64,000 nucleotides of DNA. It comes from Ehretia macrophylla (Eukaryota > Streptophyta > Magnoliopsida > Boraginales > Ehretiaceae). How positions within the stretch are numbered: position 1 is the stretch's first letter; each line of letters begins with the position of its first letter. The stretch is from positions 84,748,825 through 84,812,824 of the forward strand of contig CM075764.1 in assembly GCA_037974665.1 (NCBI GenBank). Direction: 5' to 3'. Made by a program: the position numbers and the translations under genes. Shown here one piece after another: positions 46,931 through 58,231 of the stretch. Below the pieces are notes generated by a model. That model ran no database searches. It was given only the letters and a program-made list of their open reading frames with translations, and had not been told where the DNA came from.

Positions 46931-47586
46931 GAAGTGGTATCAGAGCTTAACAGCTCACAGCTGGGACAGGGTCCTCGGTCTATTGGGTAGTAGACCTCGA
47001 GTGCGTGCATGTCAAGTGAGTTTTGAATAAGTATTTGCTTGCATGTGGGTTGTGTTTACTTGAGTGAAAATGTGTTCTTATGTGTTATAGTTGCATGAAA
47101 TAAGAAGATTTTGTGATATGTGATTCATTTTGTGTCTAAGTGATCCCTTGAGTGTTTATTTATCTTGGTTGCTAGTAATAATATGTAATAAATGTTTGTC
47201 TTATGTGAAACCCACCGCATACAAGCATTATTATTCGAGATGGTAAGTAATCACTCTCCCCTATAAAGAGATTATCAGTGGAGGCTTACTTGAAGACGTG
47301 GACCAATAGAAAGAGGGAGTGTTGATCAGTTGGTATTCTTCTTCAGTATTTTCTTATGGAATTCTACAAGGTATTAATTCTCATATTCTCTCCGGAATTC
47401 CTATTGGTATTTTCATACGGGATTCTATAGTAATATTCTTATTGGGACTCTAGTTGGCCTTCTTATTTGGCACTTATATATACATATGAGTGGTTTTGCC
47501 CTAAATTTTGTGCCTGAGTTTGGAATTGGGTTGAGAATAACATGGTTAATAGAAGTCCCGATTCCGTGAGGGATCAGGGCATTACA
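46931..47586 (+). repeat. Extra leader copy and terminal LTR fragment of element G
   Basis: 46931-47491 repeats G's primer site and about 560 bp of leader (compare 32207-32775). 47492-47586 then repeats the last 93 bp of the LTR, ending GGGCATTACA at the target site. This is best read as unequal recombination between G copies with loss of the intervening part. Confidence 0.82.
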
Positions 47587-47591
47587 AGGTA

Positions 47592-47776
47592 GGTGTACCA
47601 TATTAGATTAGATTAGAGTTAGAATATATACACCTCTAGATAGGTATATAAAAGTATTTGTTACAATTATTATTATTACTAATAAAGAATAATATTATGT
47701 GAACATAGGTTATGCTGAACTACGTTAAAATAGTGTTGTGTTCCCCAATGTATCTATGTGCATAATCCTTCCAACA
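47592..47776 (+). repeat. Element F 5' LTR, second part
   Basis: Continues F's LTR after element G (GGTGTACCATATTAGATTAG on) to CCTTCCAACA. The primer-site variant GTAGTATTAGAGCC follows at 47779-47792. Confidence 0.85.
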
Positions 47777-47811
47777 AAGTAGTATTAGAGCCTAGGACTG
47801 CATATAGATAT

Positions 47812-49636
47812 TATTGGGATTGGTGTGCCCAAAAGAACACTGGTACTTGCCATTTCTATAATATGAATATTTGCAATAATAATAAAGTATCATCTCGTTG
47901 TTATGAGCATGTTCTTCTCTCATTTATTATGTGGATGACTGTATTAGTATATGTATGAAAGGTCCTTGCTTCAAGTGTTAACTTAGGTGCGGGCTTGTTA
48001 CATATAGAAGGTCTGAGTCATGGTTACTTGATAAGAAGAATTACTATTTACATGACTTAATAGTAAAGCTGGGCACTTTACTATGGTAGAGGTCATAGTG
48101 GAATAAGTTCCTTTCTGGATAAAGATGATTTGCCTTGATCATGGATTTGTTCCAAACTTATTACGCTTATGCATGTGTATGCATTGGATGGACTACCGTA
48201 GGTGTGTACTTTGAATACGTACTATCAAAGAAAAAGTACACTTATACCTACAAGTTTCTAAATGGGCAATAGCTCTTAATCTTGAGCAAGTGTGGATGAA
48301 TCGACGAAGTCGAATACTTGCACTTTAAGCCATTATGGGTATGGTGTAATTTCTAGGTCATCCAACTCTGTGGTTTGGGTGTATAAGACCTGATTAAAAG
48401 GAACGTGCATTTGCAATAAGGAGTCTATACATTAATCACTTCCTTAGATTGATCCGAGACTATATCATCCTTAATCAAAGCATAGTAGTACAGGTTGTTG
48501 TACTTGGTGTTACACTTGAGGGTAGCTCCTTTAGATAAGTGGATAACTCCTGAAGGATGGTTGGATGGTGGATTCAGAGGATCTAAGGAGTTTATGATGT
48601 AGCTCAAGAGGTGATAGTACACTATAGAACCTGTCTTGACTACGAGTGAGTATAGAGAGACATTATGGTTATTTCATCACTTAGTTGGGTGGAACACTAT
48701 TTCTATAAATACAGTATTTATCCTTGAGTACAGCTGTAGTCCTATAGTGGAGTGGACTAAGTTAAAGTGATAAAATATTGGTAGGAGACTAGCGAGAAAA
48801 TTTTATTCATTCTTAGTGAAAGGGTAAATATGTCTTTTGGTCCCCTTTCTAGCCAATTAATCCTTTGAGTAATATTTATGTTGTAGTAAATAACTATGAG
48901 AGAGAGTATTTAATTTAATTGTCAATTAGATATTAAAAATAGACTTTCTATTTTATTGAAAATGGGTTTTTATTTTTAATTATTGGCTGGAATTAAATTA
49001 AATAATTGTACAAAAAAAATTAATTAGAGCATCTGGACTGAGCCAAGACCCTGGCTCGTGTCCCTAGGAAAACGTGTGGGTCCAGGGCTAAGTCAGCCTA
49101 GGATTTTTGGCCAAGGAGGGAAAAATTAGGAGAAAAAAATAGGAAATTATTTAGGATTTTTCTGTTATGGAAAGTTTGACAAAAAAGAAATCCCACATTG
49201 ATTTTCCTAGAGATTTTTTCTCAGACTCTTCTCCTATAAATAGGCCTCTCCTACAGCTCTGAAAAATTGCACCAACTCTTCAAGAGTTCTCTCTTCTCTC
49301 TATTAAGTAGGCTTAAACCTTTTGAAAAAACTCTTCTAGTTATTCTTAATATAAATTCTAGTCCCACAACTAGAATTGCTTTGGTGGATTTTGGTCATAG
49401 AAGGGAAATCAAGAGTTGTCAGCAGAAGCTTGTAGATCCTATTGGGAGCTTGTGAAGATTTTGTTTTGCGTTTTGGCTCCAAGAGGTATATGAACCTTCA
49501 TATTATTCTTTCAAGAATTAAATTGAGTTTTTATTAACTATGCATGTTTAATCACAATAAGATCCTATATGATTGTTTTCACCATGTTCATGAAATTTTT
49601 GAATATGAATCATATAACCTATAACTTTTTCCTTCA
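47812..49636 (+). repeat. Element D 5' LTR
   Basis: Starts TATTGGGATTGGTGTGCC (TG changed to TA relative to the other LTR) and ends TTTTTCCTTCA. TATA box CTATAAATAG at 49234-49243, about 400 bp before the LTR end. Confidence 0.9.
49234..49243 (+). promoter_or_regulatory. Element D LTR TATA box
   Basis: CTATAAATAG; the 3' LTR has the same box at 56588-56597. Confidence 0.7.
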
Positions 49637-49650
49637 GTAGTATCAGAGCC
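49637..49650 (+). promoter_or_regulatory. Element D primer binding site
   Basis: GTAGTATCAGAGCC immediately after the LTR, close to the Met-tRNA site. Confidence 0.85.
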
Positions 49651-49810
49651 ACTGTGAATTAAACATGTTTTAGTTAAAGAAATTTTATTCTTAAAAAGTA
49701 GAAACTTAGATATTACATGAACATTAGAAAAATTCTAGAATGCAGTTTGATCTTAATTGCATGAATTTTATATTGTAATTGTGTTTCTACATTGTTTGGA
49801 ATTATTTTAG

Positions 49811-49814
<4 letters not shown>

Positions 49815-49850
<36 letters not shown>

Positions 49851-49999
49851 ATATATATATATGTATGTATATATATATATACATACATATATATATGTAT
49901 GTATATATATATATGTATATATATATATATGTATGTATATATATATGTATATATATATATATGTATGTATATATATATATGTATGTATATATATATATG

Positions 50000-50030
<31 letters not shown>

Positions 50031-50033
50031 GTG

Positions 50034-50064
<31 letters not shown>
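49815..50064. repeat. Imperfect (TA)n microsatellite with TATG/TACA variants
   Basis: About 250 bp of TA with interspersed GTATGTA units inside the copia leader. It yields artificial Tyr/Ile open frames on both strands. Confidence 0.95.
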
Positions 50065-50952
50065 TTTTATTGTGTTAGAATTAAGTTTCTTGGCATGAAA
50101 GTAAAACTTAATTAGAACACAATTAGGTAGGAATTTTATTTCGTAAAGTTTTAGAGTTTTCATATTTATTGCATAAAGAGAATTTTAGGAGGATTAAAAG
50201 AAAATTTTTCCATATATATATTAATCCTCAAATTTTTTACACCACACAAAAAAGAAAAAAAATAGCAAAAAGAAAAAAAAAAAAAGAACGCAGACATACA
50301 GGCACGTGACTCCCACGCGCGTGTGAGGGCGCATCACGAGTGGGCCCCACGTGGCTGATAAGTTTTTTTTCAGCTTTTTCCTACTTTTTGTTTGTGGTGT
50401 TTTTGCAATTATATAAATATGAAAATTCCTAATTTGGCTACAATAAATGCTATATACACTTTAATTAATTGTGCCTCACATTTTTTGTTTTATTAAGTGT
50501 AGCATTTATATATTCAAATACTAAAAATACAATTATAGTTTAATTATGTGATCTTTTCATAATTATTAATTGTATAGTATTTACTTAGAAGTTAAATACT
50601 AAGATACAATTATTATGTTTTACATAATTGATCATTGTATGGCATTTACTATTAAATGTTAGAAATATAGTTATGCTTTGATTATGTTCTTTGCAAAATT
50701 ATATAACATTTAATGTTTATAAGTTCTTGATAATTAAGTCATCAATTTATCTAGATTTTAGACATAGTCTAAAGGATTAATTGGAGATTGAAATTGGTTA
50801 GGGAAAAATATTGAGACGATTGTTTTTACCCTAGAAACCTAGACTTAATTAAAGGCTTATAAAAACCCTTTATTCAAATAATTGAGTAGGAGAGGGAATT
50901 GGGAAATCTCACGGCTTTCCATATCCAAATCACATTAATGAATGATTGCATT

Positions 50953-51200
50953 AACCTCCCTTCGGAGGGTGTGATGATTATTCTAGATTTAATGGAATGA
51001 TTTTAAATTGGGAATTCATCAAAAGGGTGTTAGTTGAGCAGCCATCCTTCGGTGGAGTTCTGAAACTATAGATTACCTTATAGGTAATTGGTTAGGGTAA
51101 CCTCTATTCGGAGGCTCGAATCGGAATTATCTAGGAAATCCCATAAGGAATGGTGTTTACACTTAACTTGAGATAGATAGTAACCTCCCTTCAGAGTAAG
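50953..51200 (+). promoter_or_regulatory. Copia leader array of TTC(G)-loop hairpins
   Basis: CCTCCCTTCGGAGG (50955-50968), CCATCCTTCGGTGG (51042-51055), CCTCTATTCGGAGG (51101-51114) and a degraded CCTCCCTTCAGAG (51184-51196) recur 60-85 bp apart between primer site and gag. Possible RNA packaging or dimer signals, by inference. Confidence 0.5.
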
Positions 51201-51398
51201 TGTTGTCTGGTCTTGGGAAGCCAAAGATTAATAGTGATAGGAGTTATCACTAAGGCACTAGATATAGTTTGGGGTTATCTATATGATGGTGCAAAACATT
51301 CATGAAATTCTTATGTTATTTTCATGCATGCCATACATATATATGTCACACATAAGTTGCTCATAGTTTTATTATATTGCATGAATATTCAAATTGAA

Positions 51399-54300
51399 AT
51401 GGCATACGATTACTATCTATCGATATCCATATTACGTGAGAACCAACTCAATGGGTATAATTATCCTATGTGGAAAGAGGCACTAGACACACTACTCAAG
51501 AATCGTGGTTTGAAATATGTTCTCACTTATCAATGCCCTAAGGGTGAGATATTAGAAAAGATATGGAAGAATGCTGACCTTAAGTCCAAACAATACATTC
51601 TAGCTACTATCCCTGAATCTCTTAGGATTCAACACGACAAAATAGAGCATTCATCAGGTATGATTAGATCCTTGAAGATTTGGAGTTTGCTGAAGACTTC
51701 AAAGCTGCGAGAAAATGAATCCATTAAAGCCTATATACTTAAGATACTGGATGCCATCAGCTTCTACAGGACTTTGGGTATCAGGATAAGTCTTCTGGAA
51801 CAAACTGACCTATTGCTTGATACCTTGCCTAGTTCCTTTAATGAATTTCAGAACCATACCCGCTCTAGTAGGAGATGTTGGACCACTTATTTATTAATAA
51901 GAAAGCTGGAAGGGATAAGACATCTTGAAAGAATGCAAGCATTGAAAACAAGGAGGGTCATGATGAATAAAGTAGGAAAAGGCCCAAAAGGGAGGTGCTT
52001 CGTTTGTGACCGTGAAGGTCATGATAAAAACGAATGTCCCAAGTACCTTGCTACTGGTAATACAGGTACATGATTTACTTATCTCGTGGAAACAGTTTTA
52101 GTGGTTGATTCTACTGACTCCTGGATAATAGATTTTGGATCCACTAATCATATATGCAATTCATTGCAGAGTATTCAAGTAACGAGAAGATTAAGTAAAG
52201 GAGACTTTGTTTTGCGAGTTAGCAATGGAGCAAAGGTCTGGGCCACGGTTGTTGGAAAAGTAGTCCTATGATTTAATGATGGAGTTTTAGAACTAGATAA
52301 TGTTTATCATGTTCCAGAAATGCGAAAGAATCTTATTTCGGTTTTGCAGTTAACTGTTTGGGGAGACTCTATTTCTTTCCATATTGGTTTTTCTATTAAT
52401 AGAAATAGAAATTTTATATGTTCTAGTAGCATGCATGATAATTTGTTCTATCTCTATCTTACTTTCTCCAACATGCATAATGTAGAACCAAAATGATAAA
52501 CTTCCTTTAAAAGAAAGATTGTTTCCATTAATGACACCTACTTGTGGCACCTACGTTTGGGTCATATAAACCTAAACAGGATGCAAAGATTGGTCAAGGA
52601 TGGGTTCTTGGACTCATTAGAACTTGAACCATGGGATCACTGTGAATCCTGCCTGAGGGGAAAGATGACCAAAAGATTGTTTACCTCTAAGGGGCATATG
52701 GCAAGTCAAGTGTTAGAATTAGTGCACACTGAAGTGTGTGAACCCATGAGAATACTGACTCGATGAGGTTTTAAGTATTTTGTGACCTTCATAGATGATT
52801 ACTCAAGATATGGGTATGTTTACCAAATGTACCACAAATCTGAAGCCTTTGGCAAGTTCAAAGAATTTAAAGCTGAGGCTGAGTTGCAATTAGGAAAACC
52901 CATAAAAGCACTTCGGTCTGATCGAGGTAGAGAATACCTCTCGAGTGAGTTCAAGGACTATCTCACACAATAGGGAATTGTGACTTAGTTGACCACACCA
53001 TACACCTCTCAGCTGAATGGTGTGTTTGAGAGAAGAAATCGGACCCTACTTGATATGCGACTCTGCCCATGTCATTTTGGGGTTATGCCTTGAAGCAGCA
53101 GCATACATCTTGAACCATGTGTCATCTAAGTCAGTACCTAAAACTCCTCATAAATTGTGGACTGGGCGAAAGCCCACTTTAAGGCACTTCTACATTTGAG
53201 GATGTACAGCTTATGTACTAAATATCTTTGCCTCAAAGCTAGTTTCAAAGTTCGAGATGTGCTACTTCATAGGTTACCCAAAGGGAACTAGAGGTGGAAT
53301 TTTCTATAATCCTAAGGAGCACAGGGTATTAATAAGTACGCATGCTAGATACTTGGAAGATGATAGTGTTATCCATCGAAGGACGAGTTCGGAGGCTACA
53401 TTAGAGGAAGTCATTGAGACTTCGACTCAATTACCTACACTTACTCCTAAAGCAAAAAGTAAACAACCATTTCCCTTAAAAACACTGGAACCTCGTCGTA
53501 GTGCGAGGAAAATATCACAACCTCATCGATGGCTTGAAGAGTTTTTTGAAGCAGTCTCCGACCAGATCGATGATCCCACTAGTTATGATGAAGCAGTGTC
53601 AGATATAGATGCTGTGAAATGGCATATGGCAATGGAATCCAAGTTGGAGTCCATGTACTATAACATGGTTTGGGATCTTGTAAAAGCACCCGAAGGGGTA
53701 AAACCCATAGGGTATAAGTGGGCTTACAAAAGAAAAAGATAAGTGGATGGGAAGGTGGAAACCTTCAAAGCTAGGCTGGTGGAAAAGGTTATACTCAGAA
53801 AGAAGGGATCGATTATGATGAAACCTTCTTACCAGTAGCCATTCTTAAATCTATAAGGATCCTCTTGGCCTTCGTATGTCATTATGACTACGAGATATAG
53901 AAAATGGATGTCAAGGCTGCATTCCTTAACGAGAATCTTGAGGAATCCATTTACATGACCCAGCCAAATGGATTTGTTGCGAAAGGCCTAGAGAATATGG
54001 TTTGTAAGCTTAAGAGGTCCATTTATGGACTTAAGCAAGCATCTAGAGCTTGGAATATACGGTTCAACGAAGCAGTCAAAGCCTTTGGTTTTGAGCAGAA
54101 CGTTGATGAGCCATGTGTATACAAGAAAAATGATAGTCATGCTGTTGTATTTTTCGTCCTGTATGTAGATGACATCCTATTAATTGGGGATGGCGTAGGA
54201 TTGCCCACTTATACAAAGATTTGGTTGTCTTCTCAATTCCAGATGAAGGACTTGGGTAAAGCTAGTTATGTTCTAGGCATCAAGCTACTATGTGATCGGA

Positions 54301-55145
54301 GAAATAGGGTACTAGCTCTGTCCTAAGCTTCGTATATTAAGAAAATATAGGCTAAGTTTAGCATGCTAAACTCCAAGAAGGGTTTAATGCCCTCTAGACA
54401 TAGAGTACCCCTCTCTAAAGATCAGTGCCCCAAGACTCTTGAAGAGGAAAAGAGCATGAGACGAGTTCCATATGCTTCGACAGTTGGAAGTCTCATGTAT
54501 GCAATGTTGTGTACTAGGCTAGACATCTGTTTTGTCGTTGGCATGGTTAGCAGATATCAGTCAAATCTTGGACAAGATCACTGGGTAGCAGTCAAACATA
54601 TATTCAAGTATCTTCGAAGAACGAAACATTATATGTTGGTCTACCAAGCTGAAGATCTAACTCCGCTAGCATACACAGACTCGGACTTCCAGTCTGATAG
54701 GGATTCTAGGAGGTCAACTTCTGGATATGTATTCACCCTATCAGGAGGCGCAGTTTCATGGAGGAGTGTGAAGCAGAATTGCATCGCAGACTCTACCATG
54801 GAAGCTGAGTATGTGGCGGCATCGGAAGCTGCAAAATAGGCTATTTGGTTGAGAAAGTTCCTATTGGAGCTCGAGGTAGTGCTTGCGGTAGAGAAGCCCA
54901 TAATTATCTATTACGACAATAGTGGGGTTGTGGCACAAAGTAAGGAGCCAAGGAATCACCGAAAGGGCAAACATATTGAGAGAAAGTACCACTTGATCCA
55001 TGAGTTCATTCAAAGGGGAGACATAGTGGTGGAAAAGATTGCCTCTACAAATAACTTAGCAGATCCTTTTAAGACTCTTACGGAGAAGGTGTTCACAGGG
55101 CATATTGAGTCCATGGGGGTTAGGTTATTAGGTGACTTATCTTAG
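51399..55145 (+). pseudogene. Element D copia gag-pol, inactivated
   Basis: Gag begins at ATG 51399 (LNGYNYPMWKEAL) and ends with zinc knuckle CFVCDREGHDKNEC, then a stop at 52071. Protease follows with WIIDFGSTNHIC (Phe where the family has Ser). The pre-integrase zinc region is WHLRLGHIN..HCESC (52542 on), and the integrase core has HTEVC, Glu in place of the first catalytic Asp, with ALRSDRGREY and FERRNRT kept. The frame shifts by one between about 53000 and 53742. RT (53904 on) has QMKDLGKASYVLG and an intact YVDD box, and RNase H has YTDSDFQSD, EAEYVAASEAAK and KHIERKYHLI. Scattered stops (for example at 54324 and 54837) and the frame change make it non-functional. Confidence 0.92.
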
Positions 55146-55158
55146 TGCTCTTTTGTGC

Positions 55159-55169
55159 AAGTGGGAGTC
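55159..55169 (+). promoter_or_regulatory. Element D polypurine tract
   Basis: AAGTGGGAGTC just before the 3' LTR start TGTTGGG. Confidence 0.75.
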
Positions 55170-56991
55170 TGTTGGGATTGGTGTGCCTAAAAGACCACCA
55201 GCACTTGCCATTTCTATAATATGAATATTTGCAATAATAATAAAGTATCATCTCGTTGTTATGAGCATGTTCTTCTCTCATTTATTATGTGGATGACTGT
55301 ATTAGTATATGTATGAAAGGTGCTTGCTTCAAGTATTGACTTAGGTACGGGCTGGCTACGCACAGAAGGTCTGAGTCATGGTTACTTGATAAGCAGAATT
55401 ACTATTCCCATGACTTAGTAGTAAAGCTGGGCACTTTACTATGGTAGAGGTCATAGTAGAATAAGTTCCTTTTTGGATAATGGTGATTTGCCTTGATTAT
55501 GGATTTGTTCCAAACTTATTACACTTATGCATGTGTATGCATTGGATAGACCACCGTAAGTATGTACTCTGAATACGTACTATCAAAGAAAGAGTACACC
55601 TATACCTACGAGCTTCTAAGTGGGCCATAGCTCTTAATCTTGAGCAAGTGTGGATGAACCGACGAAATTGGGTGCTTACACTTTGAGCCATTATGGGTAT
55701 GGCCTAATTGCTAGGTCATCTAACTCTGTAGTTTGGGTGTATAGGACCTAATTAGAAGGAACATGTATTTGCAATAAGGAGTCTATACATTAATCACTCC
55801 CTTAGATTGATCCGAGACTATATCATCCTTAATCTACGTATAGTAGTACAGGTTGCTGTGCTTGGTGTTACACTTGAGGGTAGCTCCCTTAGATAAGTGG
55901 ATAACTCTTGAAGGATGGTTGAATGGTGGATTCAGAGGATCTAAGGAGTTTAAGATGTAGCTCAAGAGGTGATAGTATACTATGGAACCTGTCTTGACTA
56001 CGAGTGAGTATAGAGGGGCATTATGGTCATTTCATCACTTAGTTGGGTGGAACACTATTTTTATAAATACAGTATTTATCCTTGAGTACAGCTGTAGTCC
56101 TATACTGGAGTGCACTAAGTGATAAAATATTGCTAGAAGACTGGCGAAAATATTTTATTCATTTTTATTGAAAGGATAAATATGTCTTTTGGTCCTCTTT
56201 CTAGCCAATTAATCATTTGAGTAATATTTATATTGTAGTAAATAACTATGAGAGAGAGTATTTAATTTAATTGTCAATTAGATATTAAAAATAGACTTTC
56301 TATTTTATTAGAAAATGGATTCTAGTTTTAATTATTGGCTTGAATTAAATTAAATAATTGCACAAAAAAAATTAATTAGAGCACCTGGGCTGAGCCAAGA
56401 CCCTGGCTCATGTCCCTAGGAAAACGTGTGGGTCCAAGGCTAAATCAGCCTAGGATTTTTGGCCAATGAGGGAAAACATGGGGAGAAAAACATAGGAATA
56501 TTATTTAGGATTTTTCTGTTATGGAAAGTTTGACAGAAAAGAAATCCCACATTGATTTTCCTGGAGATTTTTTCTCAGACTATTCTCCTATAAATAGGCC
56601 TCTCCTACAGCTCTGGAAAATTGCACCAACTCTTCAAGAGTTCTCTCTTCTCTCTATTGAGTAGGCTTCAACCTTTTGAAGAAACTCTTCTAGTTATTTT
56701 CTTAATATAAATTCTAGTCCCACAACTAGAATTGCTCTGGTGGATTTTGGTCATAGAAGGGAAGATCAAGAGTTGCCAGCAAAAGCTTGTAGTCCTATTG
56801 GGAGCTTGTGAAGATTTTGTTTTGAATTTTGGCTCCAAGAGGTATGTGGACCTTCATACTATTCTTTCAAGAATTAAATTGAGTTTTTATTAACTATGCA
56901 TGTTTATCACAATAAAATCCTACATGATTGTTTTCGCCATGTTCATGAAATTTTTGAATATGAATCATGTAACCTATAACGTTTTCCTTCA
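55170..56991 (+). repeat. Element D 3' LTR
   Basis: TGTTGGGATTGGTGTGCC to TTTTCCTTCA, closely matching the 5' LTR along its full length. Confidence 0.92.
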
Positions 56992-57023
56992 TATATGTTG
57001 GTAATTATCGTCGCAAAGAGAAG

Positions 57024-57428
57024 GTGCATTCCTCTACTAGGATAGAAGACTGGAAAGAAGAGGACGTTGAAGCAATCAAGAAGTTTATGTCGAGGCATGG
57101 TGTAGTGCTCGCTAAAAAGTTAAGAGTGAAGAGAAACAATTTGACATCAGAGCTGAGCACTTGCGTCCTTATTGTTGAATATTCCATTGCTGTGAAGGAG
57201 GGAAGAGAAAAGCTCGTTGTTGAAGATTACTTCCACGACCCGTTTAGTAGATTGATGTCATACCAGAGCAATGGAATTTCTATAGAAACTCCAAGTTTAG
57301 AAGATAAGAACATGGCTAGCAGAAAAGGGATGGTTGCGCGTTATCGCTATTGCGTCATGAAGAAGATGGCGTCCACAAGAGCACCGAAGAAGACAGACAA
57401 TTGTGGCTGTCTAGAAGAGAACCAATGA
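57024..57428 (+). CDS. Unrecognised 134-aa open frame inside element F
   Basis: This is the only open frame in F's internal region. The product is Lys/Glu/Arg-rich and soluble-looking, with an N-terminal EEDVEAIKKFMSRHGVVLAKK stretch that could be helical, a central VVEDYFHDPFSRLM and a C-terminal NCGC. No zinc knuckle, protease or RT motif is visible. The frame is open upstream of this ATG as far as F's junction with D. I do not recognise the family. It may be a decayed gag or a fragment of a host gene carried by F. A-rich sequence follows it. Confidence 0.4.
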   Translation: MHSSTRIEDWKEEDVEAIKKFMSRHGVVLAKKLRVKRNNLTSELSTCVLIVEYSIAVKEGREKLVVEDYFHDPFSRLMSYQSNGISIETPSLEDKNMASRKGMVARYRYCVMKKMASTRAPKKTDNCGCLEENQ

Positions 57429-57875
57429 GCACCACCATTGAGGAAGAACTTAGAGATGCTTGGCAAAAAAAAAAGAGCTTGATGTTGAAATTTGGGAGAA
57501 AGAACTCAATTTAAAAACAAAAACAAAAAAAAAAAGAAAAGAAAAGAAAGTAACAAAAAAGAAAGAGGAAAAAACAATCAAAACAAAAATGTTGTAGATC
57601 TGCCACAATCTTAGTGTTGTGGGAGGACCTGAGATTTGCTATGATTTGGCTAGATGGAGCTAGAAGCTTTGATCTAGTTCTTTGTAGCTCAAGGGAGAAT
57701 GTCTATCCATGTTGACCAATGTTTGACCGCATTGACCAAGTATTGATCGTATTGGGTGTCCTGAATCTAAATTTGAAGACAAATTTTCCAAATTCCATGT
57801 TCATGCTAAAGGTTTGAATTTGAAAAGTGTTGATCAAGGATTTGAAGCTTGGTATTTCTAGCCAAGACATGAATT
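57429..57875 (+). other. Element F internal 3' region
   Basis: A-rich run (57466-57590), then tandem TTGACC-containing words (57715-57750). No gene seen. Confidence 0.6.
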
Positions 57876-58231
57876 TGTTAGATATAGCTCGAATTCCGAG
57901 ACTAATCAGATACTAAAGACAATTAGAAGTATAATTAGAGTCAAAGTACTATAAAGTATAAGAATCCTATTCCTAGTGAGATTAGCAATTATAATCTATA
58001 AATAGGACTACCTAGATTGATTTTAGTTGTCACATCCCACAAGGTGGGTGTACTATATTAGATTATATTAGAGTTAGGGTATATACACCTCTCGAGAGGT
58101 GTATAAGAGTCTTTGTTACAGTTATTATTATTAGTAATAAAGAATAATATTATGTGGATGTAGGCTATGTCGAACTACGTTAAAATAGTATTGTGTTCCC
58201 TAACGTATCTATGTGTATGATCCTTCTAACA
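57876..58231 (+). repeat. Element F 3' LTR
   Basis: TGTTAGATATAGC to CCTTCTAACA, 356 bp, equal in length to the reconstructed 5' LTR coordinates. TATA box CTATAAATAGG at 57996-58006. Confidence 0.88.

Larger units (their letters stand above)
23139..47586 (+). mobile_element. Element G: non-autonomous gypsy-type element (LARD-like), heavily nested
   Basis: It begins TGTGATACCCCGAACCC and ends GGGCATTACA. The target AGGTG (23134-23138) and AGGTA (47587-47591) interrupt F's LTR precisely. It holds a 2.5-kb 5' LTR, a Met-tRNA-type primer site, an internal region of only about 1.0 kb without gag or pol, a purine tract and a 2.5-kb 3' LTR. After that comes a second copy of the primer site and leader (46931-47491) and the last 93 bp of a further LTR. 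So three LTRs or LTR parts share one pair of target duplications. Confidence 0.88.
47812..56991 (+). mobile_element. Element D: Ty1/copia retrotransposon, complete but inactivated
   Basis: LTRs 47812-49636 and 55170-56991 (1825 and 1822 bp) bound a primer site, a long leader, gag-pol in the copia order (integrase before RT) and a purine tract. Flanking 5-mers GATAT and TATAT differ at one base. It is inserted in element F just after F's primer site. Confidence 0.92.
22968..58231 (+). mobile_element. Element F: small non-autonomous LTR retrotransposon hosting the nest
   Basis: Its LTRs match: the left one is 22968-23138 joined to 47592-47776 (356 bp once element G is removed), the right one 57876-58231 (also 356 bp). 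Both end CTTC.AACA and carry CTATAAATA. A Met-tRNA-like site (GTAGTATTAGAGCC) follows the left LTR at 47779. Without the nested elements the internal region is only about 0.9 kb and has no gag or pol. It holds one unrecognised frame (57024-57428). The outer flanks CAATT and CATTC are not a clear target duplication. Confidence 0.85.

Noticed and set aside
49792-50163. Several Tyr/Ile-rich open frames on both strands
   Set aside because: They are translations of the (TA)n microsatellite in the copia leader, open on both strands by composition alone.
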